Assembly: GCA_024138025.1 (NCBI GenBank)
Contig: JAMXBD010000640.1
Location: 310,001 to 374,000, forward strand
Length of the DNA: 64,000 bases
Source: Combretum micranthum
Taxonomy: Eukaryota > Streptophyta > Magnoliopsida > Myrtales > Combretaceae
Direction: 5' to 3'
In this document: positions 39,156-50,603 of the stretch, piece by piece
Layout of the letters: every line of letters starts with the position of its first letter
Numbering within the stretch: the first letter of the stretch is position 1
Position numbers and translations under genes: made by a program
The notes under the pieces: generated by a model
Told to the model about the DNA's origin: nothing
Database searches by the model: none
The model's input: only the letters and a program-made list of their open reading frames with translations

Positions 39156-39624
39156 GGTAAATTACATTGGAAAGTTACAACGTTTGGGGGTTAAGTTTAT
39201 TTGAGGTCATAACATTTTGAGTGGTTCCTTTGAGGTCGCAATATTTAGGAATGTGGGGTTAATTGAGGCCATCATTCACTACAAAAAAAATTGACCCTTA
39301 AAGGTATAAATTTTGCAATGGAAAACTAGCAAAATAGCTCATATCTTTATAGAAAAAAAAATCAATGATGATTTTGCAACAAAAATTTATATTTAGAAAC
39401 AAAATTTGTGTTTCTAAAATCTAGTTTTCTTATACTGATTAAAACGTATCACAACATGGTGGATTTTTAGAGCTTTAATTTAATTTTTCTCCTATTAATA
39501 TGTATTAAAGGTGATCTCAATTGACCCACTTCTCTAGGCGTTGTGACCTAAATGAACTATTTTAAATGTTTTGACTTCAAATGAATTTACCCCTGAATGT
39601 TGTGATCTATTGGTGTAATTTACC
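39156..39624. mobile_element. Foldback MITE, Mutator-like, copy 2
   Basis: Left end GGTAAATTACATTGG and right end in reverse GGTAAATTACACCAATAG, followed on both arms by CACAAC/ACAACG, AAGTT(C/T)ATTT and AGGTCA blocks shared with copy 1 at 6-354. The flanks AAAATATTA (left) and AAAAGTATTA (two bases beyond the right end) are close to a 9-bp duplication, with one inserted base. The CACTA MITE at 39277-39437 interrupts it. Confidence 0.75.
39277..39437. mobile_element. 161-bp CACTA-type MITE
   Basis: Left end CACTACAAAAAAAATTGACC and right end in reverse CAGTATAAGAAAACTAG, with a 3-bp duplication ATT on both sides (39274-39276, 39438-39440). The inner TTTTGCAACAAAAATT looks like the TTTGCGACGGA motif of the large CACTA element after CG to TG/CA decay. 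It is nested in the MITE at 39156-39624. Confidence 0.8.
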
Positions 39625-40001
39625 TTAAAAGTATTATTTGGTTATTGGCTTGTTATGTTATAAGAGCATGATAATAATTTCTCCTTCCTTATCTTTGGTA
39701 AAATCTTTAAGATGCAAAAAGGAATTTTCTAAATATTGCATACTGATTTATTATTGCTTTGTATCTTAATTCAAGAAGCAAATTTTTGTATTTTTTTTTT
39801 CAAATTTTCATGATTTTATAGATGTGATCATGTTTCCTTTTTGCTTAATTTTTCTTGATCAACATTTTAAGTGACTTTACTAGTTCATGAGCACATCACA
39901 CTTATTTTTGAAGTCAAAAGTTGCATGACAATGAGTATAGCCATGCATTTACTTATGCATCTCATAGAATTTGTAAAACTTACCTAATCTACACACACAC
40001 A

Positions 40002-40867
40002 CAAGGCTATAAATGAGCTGAATTGAACTTTCCAAAATTTGAGCTCAGCTCATTTAAAGATTACTAAACTTAAGCTGAAGTTGAGCTTTAACTGAGCTTT
40101 GAGACTGCAGGCTTAAGCTTAAGCTCATTTAGGATTTATAAGCTCGAGCTTGGCTCGAAAGCTCGTTTATACATAAATGAGCCTACAATTGTGTATGAGC
40201 CCAAGCTCATTTTAGTCTAAACAAGCCCAAGCTTGAAAAATGTCACCCTTTTATTTCTAGAATGCTCTATTGACATGTGGCCAGAAGCTATTATGTAATT
40301 GTTGATTTGAATGAAAAAATCTAGTGTTGTCTAACATAAGATAATGCTTCAAACAAAAACGACGTAAGGTTGAAAAACGTAGAGAAAAAGTGTTAGAAAT
40401 AAAAGACTCAAGGTTGTTTGGTATAAGATTATACTTCAAACAATTGGTGGGTATGTGCTTTTGTCTTTCCTTTCGTTTGTTTTTTCTTTTTTAATTCTTT
40501 GTTCTTGACCTTTCTTTTGCTTTTTTAAATCATTTAAATAAATGTTTGCAATTTGCTGTGTGGCCTACAAACCATTCTAACTTCCTGAAGGAAATTGTAC
40601 GTAGGCGTTAACTATGAACTGATATTATTATAATTAAAATACTATTGTTAATGATTTAATTAAGGAGCTAGCTCACGATCCTGATATCGAGCCTAGCTCG
40701 TGAGCTCTAAATGAGCCTATTCATGAGCCGACTCTCGAGCCTAAACAAAAGCTTGAGCTTGACTCGTTTAACTAAGCAAGCTTTAGCACTTGGCTTATTT
40801 ACTAATCAAGCTCAAGCCGCGTCGAGCTTAACTAGCTCACCAGTAGCTTGACTCATTTACAGTTCTA
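40002..40867. mobile_element. hAT-like non-autonomous element
   Basis: Left end CAAGGCTATAAATGAG and right end in reverse TAGAACTGTAAATGAG, close to the common plant terminus (C/T)AGGGCTGTAAA. Flanks CACACACA (39994-40001) and CGCACACA (40868-40875) agree at seven of eight positions, the duplication size expected for hAT. Arms are rich in GAGCTTGAGCTC-type repeats; the middle (about 40240-40650) is unrelated AT-rich DNA without a transposase frame. Confidence 0.75.
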
Positions 40868-41489
40868 CGCACACACAAAGTTATATCCTTTCTAAGACTT
40901 GAGTGCCAAAAGTGACACAATAGAATAATACATAGAATAAAGTGAGAAGAGGCCCAGGAAAGATAGACAACCCTAAGGAGAGACAATAATAATGCTTCAA
41001 ACTAAAAGGCGCTTGAAAACACAAGAGTGAAGTGGAAATCAATGATCAATTACTCAAGTTTTAAGATCCAAGATTAGGAAAAAAAAAAAATAGACCTATT
41101 TCATATTATTATATTATTATTATTGTTATCATCATATTTTACTTCTTATATTGTTATCATGACTATTCTTATGGAGAGGTAAATTTGCAATGCACAGACC
41201 TGTTTTTTGTTAAATGTAACCTAAGTATGGGATGACATAGATTTGTTGGATTAGAGTCAAATCTAATAGTGGAATATATAGAGAGGAAGATTTAATTGAT
41301 TGATTGATAAGTTATTTATGTCATGCAGTCTAAAGCAATTGATTTCAACTAATTGATGGATGATTAGAGGTTGTTAGGCTCGAAGGATCTTTACCACAAC
41401 CTATATTAGGAATTCCCATTATTTAAAAGGTTTGTGGGAATTTTGTGGTGTTTATCATCACATAGGTAACCCTAGAAGAATTCTTTTGG

Positions 41490-42955
41490 TGATTATGCCT
41501 AGGCCACTCATTGGATATTGTCAAACCTTGCATTTTATTACTAAAAAGATAGTTATCATTATATTGTTTGTATGTATAGTTTATAATAATATTCATGAAT
41601 AATCATATAATTATTCTAAATGCCCTTAGATGCTCATTGTTGTGGAAACAATAATGAATTAAGTTTGGTGTAGGGTTTGATTGATAATCGTGGGATGATT
41701 ATATGTATGGATAAACAAATCAAACTCATGGATACATGTTGGAAAACTAAATACCGAACCTACTCACTATGAGATCACTACATGAATTAATATCATAAGT
41801 GATTCTCATAATAACTATGTTATTAAATCCTTAACTTGAAATCACTATGGATTCCAACATGAGGGACATTATGATTTGACACAGTCAAACATTATTTTTA
41901 ACCAGATAATTATAAAATTTTTTATTGAACATAGTGCGAATCATATGGAGGGAGATAGGTGATTAATATGAGATTTATTCTTCTCATTATAAGAGATATA
42001 TCTCTAGCCCTCTTGGTAAGTGAGACTGAAAAATGCATGATCGTGCTCAAATAAATTAAGACTATGTTTAATTTCATTTGTTTTATTTGTGTACTTGGAG
42101 ACTGAGAAAGATAAGATTAAAAATTATAAGGATGAAATTACTCATGCTGTATGATCAATCTAAATATTGTGTGACAAAAAGATTATAACATAAGTTATGG
42201 ACTAGATTTTGTTGGATTGACAACCTTCATTTAACTTGGGTAGTCGTGATGTCTTGCTAGAGATCACTTATGACTTATGGGCAAAAAATAAGATTTAGGC
42301 CCACTGTTAATGTTAAATGAACCTATAAAGTTGCAAATAAAGAGTGAACTAATGTGAATACATGGCTTAATTTGGAAAGTGTCCAAATTTATTGATTACT
42401 TCCTTAAGTAGATTATCCCATTTAAAATTGGATAATAGTGTTTTATTTAAAATAAAAAAAAATTTAGAATGTGTCCAAATAATAGAGCTTTATTTGGAAA
42501 GTGTCCAAATAAAAGATTCTCATTTATCTAATGTATACTCTCCTTTTGTGTGGAAAATGCAAATATTGAGAGAAAGAATAAAAAACAAAAAACTTAAAAG
42601 ACATGTTCATAGGCAGAACATAAATTTTTATATAAAGAGTTGAAAAATAATAGTTGAAATATTGAAGGTGCTAGCACAGTAATGTTTGTCTACTAAAAGG
42701 GTTCAATTGTGTGGATAGCAGTAGAGAGTGTTCGAGGAAAGGCAACACTTAAATCTGACAGGACCTGGTAGATAGTGAGAGATCTTTATTGAAACCCTCA
42801 TCCATGTTTTTGAAGTAGTGAAAAAAGGTAAGTAGTTCTAAATCTCTTATCGAATTTGTTGTAACGCATAGATCGTGATGGGATTCCTAGAAAATTTTAT
42901 TCTGCTGTTATTTTAAAATCATTTTTAGTCTCAAGATGTCCCAATAGATTTAGTG
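41490..42955 (+). mobile_element. Copia-like solo LTR (approximate ends)
   Basis: This insertion is absent from the matching place in the 5' LTR. Its end, TCAAGATGTCCCAATAG, preceded by TTCTGCTGTTATTTTAAAATC, resembles the ends of plant Ty1/copia LTRs (ATGTCCCAACA). A repeated TTTGGAAAGTGTCCAAAT unit occurs near 42373 and 42491. No primer-binding site follows, so it is probably a solo LTR. Its start and target duplication could not be fixed. Confidence 0.45.
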
Positions 42956-43134
42956 TCTAGGTATTGTTCTTCCAATCTTAATGAATATTAATATTTACTC
43001 TCTTGTGTTCTTATTGATTGAGTTAGATTCCTTGAGCTCTGTTGTAGTTTATATTAGAAAATCCCCATGGGATGATATTCAGTCTCATCCACTATGTTAT
43101 ACTTAATAATAAGTGCACTTGCCTATCAATCAGC

Positions 43135-44845
43135 TACACGACTACTACTTCAAGTACTTCTCAACTATGATAAGTGAAATTGGATTAGGATAAGTAGGTT
43201 ACCACGATACAACTGTTTAAAAGTGATTTTACAATGTTACCCTTAATATTTAAAGAAAAGCACAATTATCCCACTTCTTATCAAAATTTAACAATATCTA
43301 GTGTGTTGATGATTATGAAACATATTTTCTATAATGTTACGGAAACATCAAGTATTGGTAAGATGGAAAAAAGCAACTTCTTTCCACTAATTTGCATATA
43401 GTAGTATTCGGAAGGTTTTGAGGATATTTTACAAAGAATGTTATCATCAAAAACCCATCTTAACTTAGCATCAGTTTGTCTGAAACCCCATAAGATTGTT
43501 AAAGCTTGGCTTGACATGGTTTTTTTTTTTTTTTTTTTGTCTGTTTATGTTTCTTTGTCAAATCTTCTATTTCTTCGCTTTATATTGATCTTTAACATAT
43601 TTGATCTTTTGTCTTGGATTTCTTTTGTCAACGACCTTATAAGCTTTAATCTTTATACCGACTAATGCTACTTATGTTAAAGTGACTAGATATATCAAAT
43701 ACTTACATGGATAGTCCTTACCTTACCCAAAATTCAAGCCCCCAACATGTTGATACATTACTTAAGAGTTTGTTCTTGAAGTAAGCTTTTGAATAGGTCC
43801 TATTATTCATGGTTTTGATGACATCTTAGTAGTTTACTTATTCAAGAAGAGGTTTATGTTATCGAAGTGGAGTAGTGGTGGTGGTGGAATGACAACAAGT
43901 GGAGAAAATCTACTTAAATAGGTTTGCATTAGCTTCTTGAAAATTTTATACAATACTAAATCTTTTTACCTTGTATTCACAGTTTTCCTCAAGAGTTACT
44001 ACCAATGGGTGTTTATATGTGATAAAGGAGGTGATTAAGATTAGTTTTAGGGTCTCTTGGAAGCATAGAAGCATTAAGAGACAATGAAAAAGCTTGGTAT
44101 CATCAAATTAGAAAAATTAAGTGTCTACGTAGTACACATGACACTATTTGAGGGGTTCCAAGTGTTAAATTACTTATACTAGAGAGCATGATGACATGAC
44201 TAAACACGAAGTGGGGCAAGTTATTTCATCTAAGCATGACATGAAGCATTGTGGTTGGTTGTGATGCCATAATTGTGGTTAGCTATAATCATCTTATTGA
44301 TTGTTGAGAAGCTGATGTGAACAATTCCATTGGTTCATTGATGTTGCATGTAGCTGTCTTATCGGATGTTGAAGTAATGATGCGTCATTCTTTCATTGGT
44401 CTACAAGGTTGATGTGACACCATTTTGATTTGTTAAAAAGGAAAGACATAGTTCCAAGGGTTTTCCTTATGCTTTTGAAAAGCAAAAAGTGGCATTTTGG
44501 AATAAACTTTTCATAAAGATTTTTAAGCACATATTTCCATTTTCTCTAACCACTATTCTTGTTCCATGAAACATGTCCTTTGAACAATTCCAAGCCAAGA
44601 TAAAGGTTAAGCAATTTCTTAAAGTTGGTCGAAGATGAGAGATTTTTGTTTAAAATTTAATCATTACTTAAGATTTTTCCTCAACCTTCATAGAAATATC
44701 CTTTTACCCTTTATTTATAATCTTTAAAGTTTTCTAACAATTATCATTAGGTGTTGAGTTTTCCAACTCCTTTAGTTTCCTAAAATATAGGTTTCCTTAC
44801 TCTATAATTTCCTCATCATGTAGGTTTTTTTTTTAATTATTATTG
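43135..44845. other. Intergenic DNA, no gene seen
   Basis: No gene recognised. A T(18) run lies near 43520-43538. Between 43800 and 44420 the sequence is more GC-balanced and may be old repeat DNA, but ends are not visible. Confidence 0.4.
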
Positions 44846-45550
44846 TTGATGTGATTTACTTAATCATGGCCTGATATCTCCAACACCAGTAAAATGGACT
44901 AGAAATAGGGTCTCTAAAGCCCATCAAGCATCTTAGACCTCTTTAGCCCATGGACTTCAGTCACTTACCAGCCTAGAAGTTAATCCCTTCCATTGATACG
45001 CAAAAAGACCTAAATCAAGGTCCTCCTCTATAGAGATGCACATTCAATAACATCTCCTAGGCTCGGCATATTTTTTCTTGGAGTTATTCTAAACCTCTTT
45101 GACTTGCCATATCTCTTTAGAGGTAGTCTAGATCTTCTTGGGTCGCCATAATTCCCAAAGAGTGCTCTAAAGAAAATACTCTTCACCTACCCAGCTACTC
45201 TCCTTAAATGATCACCACCATTACCTCAAGTCTAGGTAAATTGGGAACAAAGGGATCCAAACTTAAATTTATTTCCCTCCCATGGAAATGCATTACGTAG
45301 ACTAAGAATATTCCATGGGCCTCCATTTTGGCATGACCATTGCCTATAAATAGAACTTGAAGCCATAAGTCAAAGGCATATGATTTATTTATATTCTTTA
45401 TACACTTGCTTACTCTTTCTCTCTCTTGACCCACTTCGAACTTAAGCATCAAAGTAGCCATATTAGGCCACTCCCCAGCATACCATAACCATGTTTTTTG
45501 GTTGCAGGTCCTTGTATTCATACTGATGATTTTCCATCTGCAACAATAAA
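44846..45550 (+). mobile_element. LTR-like remnant with promoter
   Basis: A clear TATA box CCTATAAATAG (45343-45353) is followed by a CT-rich leader and TTGACCCACTTCGAACTTAA, then CACTCCCCAGCATACC and GGTTGCAGG. That order (TATA, CT-rich leader, a degenerate TTGACTTGAGCGTC-type segment, C-rich block) is familiar from plant Ty3/gypsy LTRs. No partner LTR or internal domain was found. The start is uncertain. Confidence 0.45.
45343..45353 (+). promoter_or_regulatory. TATA box in LTR-like remnant
   Basis: CCTATAAATAG stands about 60-70 bases upstream of a CTCTTTCTCTCTCTTG leader. A good match to a plant TATA box; activity is inferred. Confidence 0.5.
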
Positions 45551-45805
45551 GTTTCTCTATTTTCCAAGTATTCTTTACTGTAATTTTCTTTAATCATACC
45601 TCTTGGACTTCTAAGCTTAAGTTATACCTTCATGAGCTATCTTTGACCTAAAGATCCTTACAGAACTTCTTAATTTTATCGATTCTTATAGTGGCTTTCA
45701 CTTTCAAGGTTTATGATGGGTAAAACAACATGAATGCATGATAATAAAACTAACTAGAAAGTTATCATCAAGCAATGAGTAGTGATCATACAACAATTGA
45801 TATAT

Positions 45806-46109
45806 GGGTTAATGTAAAAAATGATACCTAAAATTTGGCTTTAAATAATTTATTACCTAAACTTTTGCAAAAAATTTAATCAAATATTTGAAGTTTGGTT
45901 TTGAACAAATTGATACATGAAGCACGTTTTTGTGTACATTTTTCCTACTTGCTGGATGTAGGAAAAACGTATGCAAAAACTTGCTTCAAATGCCAAATTG
46001 TTTAAAACCAAACTTCAAGTAGGAAAAATATATATGAAAACTTGCTTCAGCTACCAAATTATTCAAAATGAAACTTTAAGTACCTAATTGAACCTTTTGA
46101 CATTATCCT
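45806..46109. mobile_element. Mutator-type MITE with 9-bp target duplication
   Basis: Left end GGGTTAATGTAAAAAATG and right end in reverse AGGATAATGTCAAAAGG, flanked by an identical 9-bp duplication TTGATATAT (45797-45805 and 46110-46118). Nine-base duplications are diagnostic of Mutator-type insertion. The arms carry CCTAAA/AAACTT blocks shared with 3551-3784. Non-coding. Confidence 0.85.
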
Positions 46110-46583
46110 TTGATATATTGATATTCAAACATGGTATGACTATAAATAGAAAAAGGGTAAATGTCGCAAATAGTACTTGGTAAAATATGTAATTAGATAT
46201 CTAAACTTTGAAATTCATCAATTTAGTGCATAAAAGAACTTTTTGTGCATGCTAACAATATAAAAGTCAAATTAGCCAACTCCATTATCCTATGTAGCGT
46301 TTTTAACCATAAGGGAGAATGTCATGAACACTAACTTAACTTTTTGCAAAATTTTAGGCATCAGTTTTGACATTATCCCTTGATATATTGATATTCAAAC
46401 ATGATATGACTATAAATAGAGGAAAGGGTAAATGTCGCAAATAGTACTTAGTAAAATATGCAATTACGTACTTGAACTTTGAAATTGATCAATTAAATAC
46501 ATAAAAGAGCTATTTATGCACGCGAATAATACAAAAGTCGAATTGTTTAGCTCCATTATCCTATGTGGCATTTTTAATCATAA
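46110..46583. repeat. 270-bp tandem duplication beside Mutator-type elements
   Basis: 46110-46379 and 46380-46583 (plus the first bases of the following element) align with a period of 270 bp. Both start TTGATATATTGATATTCAAA, pass through GACTATAAATAGA and GGGTAAATGTCGCAAATAGT, and end (C/T)CATAAGGGA(G/T)AATGTCA. Copy 1 ends in a 67-bp remnant (46313-46379) with ends GGGAGAATGTCA and GACATTATCCC. The borders coincide with Mutator-type termini, suggesting the elements mediated the duplication. Confidence 0.75.
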
Positions 46584-47888
46584 GGGATAATGTCACGAAT
46601 ATTACTTAAACTTTTCTTAACATTCAATTAACTACCTAAACTTTCATTTTATCAATTTAATACCTCTGTGAACTTTTCGTGTTCAAGAGACTACCTCCAT
46701 TTAATCTCTTAACCCCATCTGCTTTGTTAGCACTATTGACCTACCAGATGTTGACATGTGTTAGAAGCCCATAAAAAAAGATTAATCACCTCGATATCCA
46801 TAGAAATTAACCATCAACAAAAAAAAAAAAAATTAAAAAACCTTTAAACCATGACTAAAATAAAAGACATCTTTTAGCAGGTATTAAATAAAAAATAAAC
46901 ACACAACCCCTTGAAAACCCTAGATCTTAAAATCAGGCATATTGCTATACGTCTCAAATTTATTTGAAACCCTACACCCCCAAATTGATCAATTGAAACT
47001 CTAAGTCACCATTTTGATAAAAATTAACTAGACTACTAAAGATGGTAAAAGCTACAAGTTCATCACCATGTTCTTATATTTAATTAAAACATAATTACTG
47101 AGTAAACACTGGAAAAGAGGACTAAAGACCAAAGAGAACAACCAAAGAATGACCCATGAAATGAACTAGTTCTACACAAGGGGAGAACATGCAAGAGATA
47201 AGAAAGACATACTTGATCACATGGTTGAATCTTTTTGTTGTGCTTTACGTGTTTCTTCTTATCTTTAGTAGAACAAAAACACCCCAGAAAGCAATCCATT
47301 AATGATTAAGGTTCTTTATGTCCCAAAAGTGAGGGATTATGGTAGAAGGCATTTCAAAAATTAGTTTTTTGAGGCTATTGAGAGTAGTCAATAGTCAAAG
47401 CGTGAAGTCAGTGAATCTAAGTGTGGGTACAGACTAAGATGTTTGGCAGTTGGTTCTAGTGTTGATGGCTTGATGATGTGGTAAGTTGACTTGTTGAAGT
47501 GTTGTTTAGTGGTGAAGACCGGCACCAATGTTGATTAAAAGTCTTGAGATGGAGATAGACTCCTGGAGATCAATGCCAATGTTGATTTTGGGTGATTATG
47601 TTTAAGTGAAGGGTTTTGGATCTGTGGAGTTTGAAGTATTGTTTAGCAGATGTCTTTTATTTTAGTCATGGTTTAAAGGTTTTTTAATTTTAATTTTTTT
47701 ATTGATGGGTAGTTTCTATGGATATCTAGGCAAATAATATTTTTTTTATGGGCCTTTGACACTTGTAAACATAGGATAGGTCTTTTGAACGCGAAAAGTT
47801 CACACAGGTATTAAATTGACCAAATGAATGTTTAGGTAGTTAATCAAATATTTAAGGAAAGTTCAGGTAGTGTTCATGGCATTGTCCC
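46584..47888. mobile_element. Pack-MULE candidate with long terminal inverted repeats
   Basis: Left arm (46584 to about 46875) starts GGGATAATGTCACGAA; right arm (about 47644-47888), in reverse, starts GGGACAATGCCATGAA. The arms stay aligned through AACTACCTAAAC, GTGAACTTTTCG and TAAAAGACATCT blocks for roughly 245-290 bp. Flanks TAATCATAA (46575-46583) and TAACCAATA (47889-47897) are each close to TAACCATAA, which is preserved at the matching place in the upstream tandem copy (46304-46312), so a mutated 9-bp duplication is likely. The middle lacks a transposase but holds an exon-like segment with a splice donor. Confidence 0.75.
47213..47299 (-). pseudogene. Probable captured gene exon inside the Mutator-type element
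   Basis: The minus strand has an ATG followed by 29 codons, MDCFLGCFCSTKDKK..., rich in lysine and histidine, ending ...IQPCDQ immediately before GTATGT, a strong plant splice donor. This looks like a first coding exon with its 5' leader (47300 to about 47640) and the start of its intron. From memory it resembles the N-terminus of a small plant protein family beginning MDCFLGCFG and followed by a basic stretch ending near RDQ; I have not verified this. The rest of the gene is absent, so it is a fragment. Gene-fragment capture between long Mutator terminal repeats is the hallmark of Pack-MULEs. Confidence 0.5.
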
Positions 47889-48013
47889 TAACCAATATGA
47901 TGGAGGTACAAATATATACGAAAAAATTCCTTTAGGTGTTAAATTTATCAGTTTCAAAAATCAAGTATTAAATTAATCAAATTTATAGTTCAGTGGCATT
48001 CGGATATTTACCT

Positions 48014-50603
48014 TTTTTAAGCTATAACATTTATTAGTCATTTATTACTCATGTGACAAATATTAAATTTAGGCATTTATATATGAAAATAGTAATTTAT
48101 ATATGTCAATGGCCTTATAGCCTAGTGGCATTTGGTCCAGGTCCTTATCATTGATATATCGAGTTTGATTCTCTACATTAGCATATTATAATTGTCTTAT
48201 GTAGCCATGTTGTAATAGTCCTTGTGATCCACAAGAAAAAAAAAAAAATTATTGCTGAGTAAAGTGGAAAAATGATAAAAGTGGAGGGTTTCTTAAGTTG
48301 ATGATTTGTTAACTTAAGGATCGCTCGGAGGAACTTAAAGATAAAAATAACTTAGTAAATTTAGATTTAAACTATTACAATACATTTGGTTGGTGGAATT
48401 GGCATTCTATGTTCTATTTTTATATTTGGTTGCACTTTGTGTGGTACTAATAACAAATCACAACTATGTAAAATAAAAAATAGTAAATCCTGACTAAAAA
48501 GTAAGTAATAGTAATTTCATACTCTTGCCATCTCTTTTTTCCAAAATAACCATATCATAAATAACTATCAATTGCATTTTGGTAGGTGAAAATGATACTT
48601 GGCCATGATGGAGGCTAATGCGAATCAAGTAAATAAAGCTATAACAAATTGTAACTCAATATTCAACTTTTATCAACAAGGGTCATGACTTTTAATTTAA
48701 AGTGGTATGAATTTTCATATTGAGATAGTTTGATGGAAGATATCTATTAACAATTTGTGAAGAAATATGATACCCTTTCCATCTTATGTATAATCAAGTG
48801 ACAACTAAAGGAAAAATGTATATTTTTTTCATAATTGTTCCATCATAAAATAAATCTTAAGAGAGAGAAATTACACTTTCTTCGAGAAATAGAGTTGAAT
48901 TGGAGGATGAGGTGTCATATGGCGTATTCCAATTATTAGAAATAAAGAAATAAACAGTTTAGCACTATAGAAGAAGGTACGTAAATTATCCACTTTAAGT
49001 ATGTGAATATTATAAAGTTTGTAGATTCTGGAATTTTAAAATTTATGAAATCGTACTTGGCAAAGGTAGTGGATAAAATTGAAGATGTCAAAGATTTTAC
49101 GGTTTATATTAGTCTACAACATGGAAATGTTGTGTTTGGCTGCCATATTATAAATATTTTGCAAATGTGGACCTTAAAATGCATTATTGCCTACGACATT
49201 GAGAATTATTTACATTCCTTGAGTATATATAGTATGTTCGACCGTAGATCATGAAAAAATAAATCTCCAACCTTAGGTGTAAACTATAGATTACAAAAGG
49301 GTAAAGGAAAATGATAACAAATTTTTATTCAAAAAACTATGAAAATACCACCGTATAAAAAATAAATCTAAGAATAGGCATGTGAAGTTCCACTTTTCAG
49401 AAAAAAAAAAGGTTTGAATTATAATAAATTCATCTCATAAAAAAGACAAGTTCATTCATGAAGAGGAGATGGGTTGAAGGCAACTTCAATGAACTCTTTT
49501 CTTTGAAAAGATGAATTTAATACAACCTAAAGTTGTCTTTTAATTTAAACTTGTTTTTTCAAGAGACAAATTCAAGTTGCTTATTCTTGAGATAATCAAT
49601 TATCTAATAGTGTTTTTGTAATTTTTTTTAAATCTATATATATATATATATATAATATTTTTTCCTTTTCCTGATTATGAAAACTCTTTTTTTCAGTATA
49701 TTAACCAATCTTATGCAGACAATATCTTACGGTAATTTTTTTTAAAGAATATATAAATAAATAAAAAGAGGGTACTAAAACATAGGTGAGCGAGAGTGCT
49801 AATTGAAGAATTTTTACAACTTAAATACTTATAAATTCCCATAAAGCTATAACATCCCTCTTAAAATTTGTTTCTATATCCTTTTGAAGCAAACTTATAA
49901 AGCAAGCGTACACCATATTTCTCAATTACAAGAGGATTTTTCTATAATATTCGTTGCTTTCTTTTAAAAGTTCTTTTTTCTAGTTTTGATTTAAGGACAT
50001 CATTCTTTTGGCCTTTCCAGAAAGTGCATGCACGTGACAAAGGCAAGGGATGGCCATAGAAAGACAAATAAAAATCATTTCTTACCATGACGAAAATAAA
50101 CATATTAATTAGTTCCATGAATGACTTTTACATTTCTGGAACAACCCATAAAAGCATACAATTTTTTTTCACTTAAGATCTCTTTCCTACTCCCCCCTCT
50201 AGCTCATAATGTAAAAACCAAAATTTAGCACAAACTTGAATATTTACTTAGGAATCGACATAAGATCATGTTAATTTCGGATGGTCGTCTCTTTCAAAGC
50301 TACAGCATACTAATTTTAAATATATAATAAAGACATGCTTTCTTTTAATCAGCTTTTTCTACTTTTTCTTGCTTTCTATCTTTCTTGTCTCCTTGTCTTT
50401 TTTTTTTTTCCTTTCTTTTATCTCACTCTTTCTCACTCCTTTTTTTCCGTCCCTTTTCCTTTTGTTTTCTTTTGCTTTCTCTTTGATTTCAGAGCAAGAA
50501 AGAACCTGATTCTCATGAACATCGACTACATTAATGATTATAATTTGAGAATAGTTAAGGATTAATCGAGAAATAAACAAGAAAATTAATTTTATCTTGT
50601 GTA
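48014..50603. other. Intergenic DNA downstream of KAN2
   Basis: No gene recognised. An open stretch of 83 codons at 49003-49254 on the plus strand has no recognisable domain and is probably chance. (AT)n near 49637-49653. The interval nearest 50604, on the minus strand, would be the KAN2 3' untranslated region, with AT-rich sequence that could supply polyadenylation signals. A CT-rich tract lies at 50385-50480. Confidence 0.45.

Larger units (their letters stand above)
39640..43134 (+). mobile_element. 3' LTR, interrupted by two insertions
   Basis: Three segments match the 5' LTR in order: about 39640-40001, 40868 to about 41490, and about 42956-43134. A block equivalent to about 36057-36307 of the 5' LTR is missing from the first segment. 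The gaps are filled by a hAT-like element (40002-40867) and a Copia-like LTR (about 41490-42955). The final block ends GTGCACTTGCCTATCA. No convincing 5-bp duplication was found for the whole element. Confidence 0.6.
46426..48013. mobile_element. Host MITE split by the Mutator-type insertion
   Basis: The left part starts GGGTAAATGTCGCAAATAGT (46426) and the right part ends GGATATTTACCT (48013). Their inner arms pair (TTGAAATTGATCAATTAAAT against ATTTATCAGTTTCAA in reverse). The same family occurs uninterrupted at 63272-63501. The element at 46584-47888 sits between the two halves. Confidence 0.65.

Noticed and set aside
35923..43134. 5-bp target duplication AATCC/ATCAG for the large nested element
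   Set aside because: The flanks do not match cleanly for any choice of TG/CA ends, so boundaries were left approximate.
45204..45521. 105-codon minus-strand frame
   Set aside because: It is antisense to an LTR-like segment with a clear plus-strand promoter layout; no domain recognised.
49003..49254. 83-codon plus-strand frame
   Set aside because: No recognisable domain, no partner exons and no promoter signal; within chance expectation over 64 kb.
50359..50580. 73-codon Lys/Glu-rich minus-strand frame below KAN2
   Set aside because: Low-complexity translation of a CT-rich tract in the probable 3' flank of KAN2.
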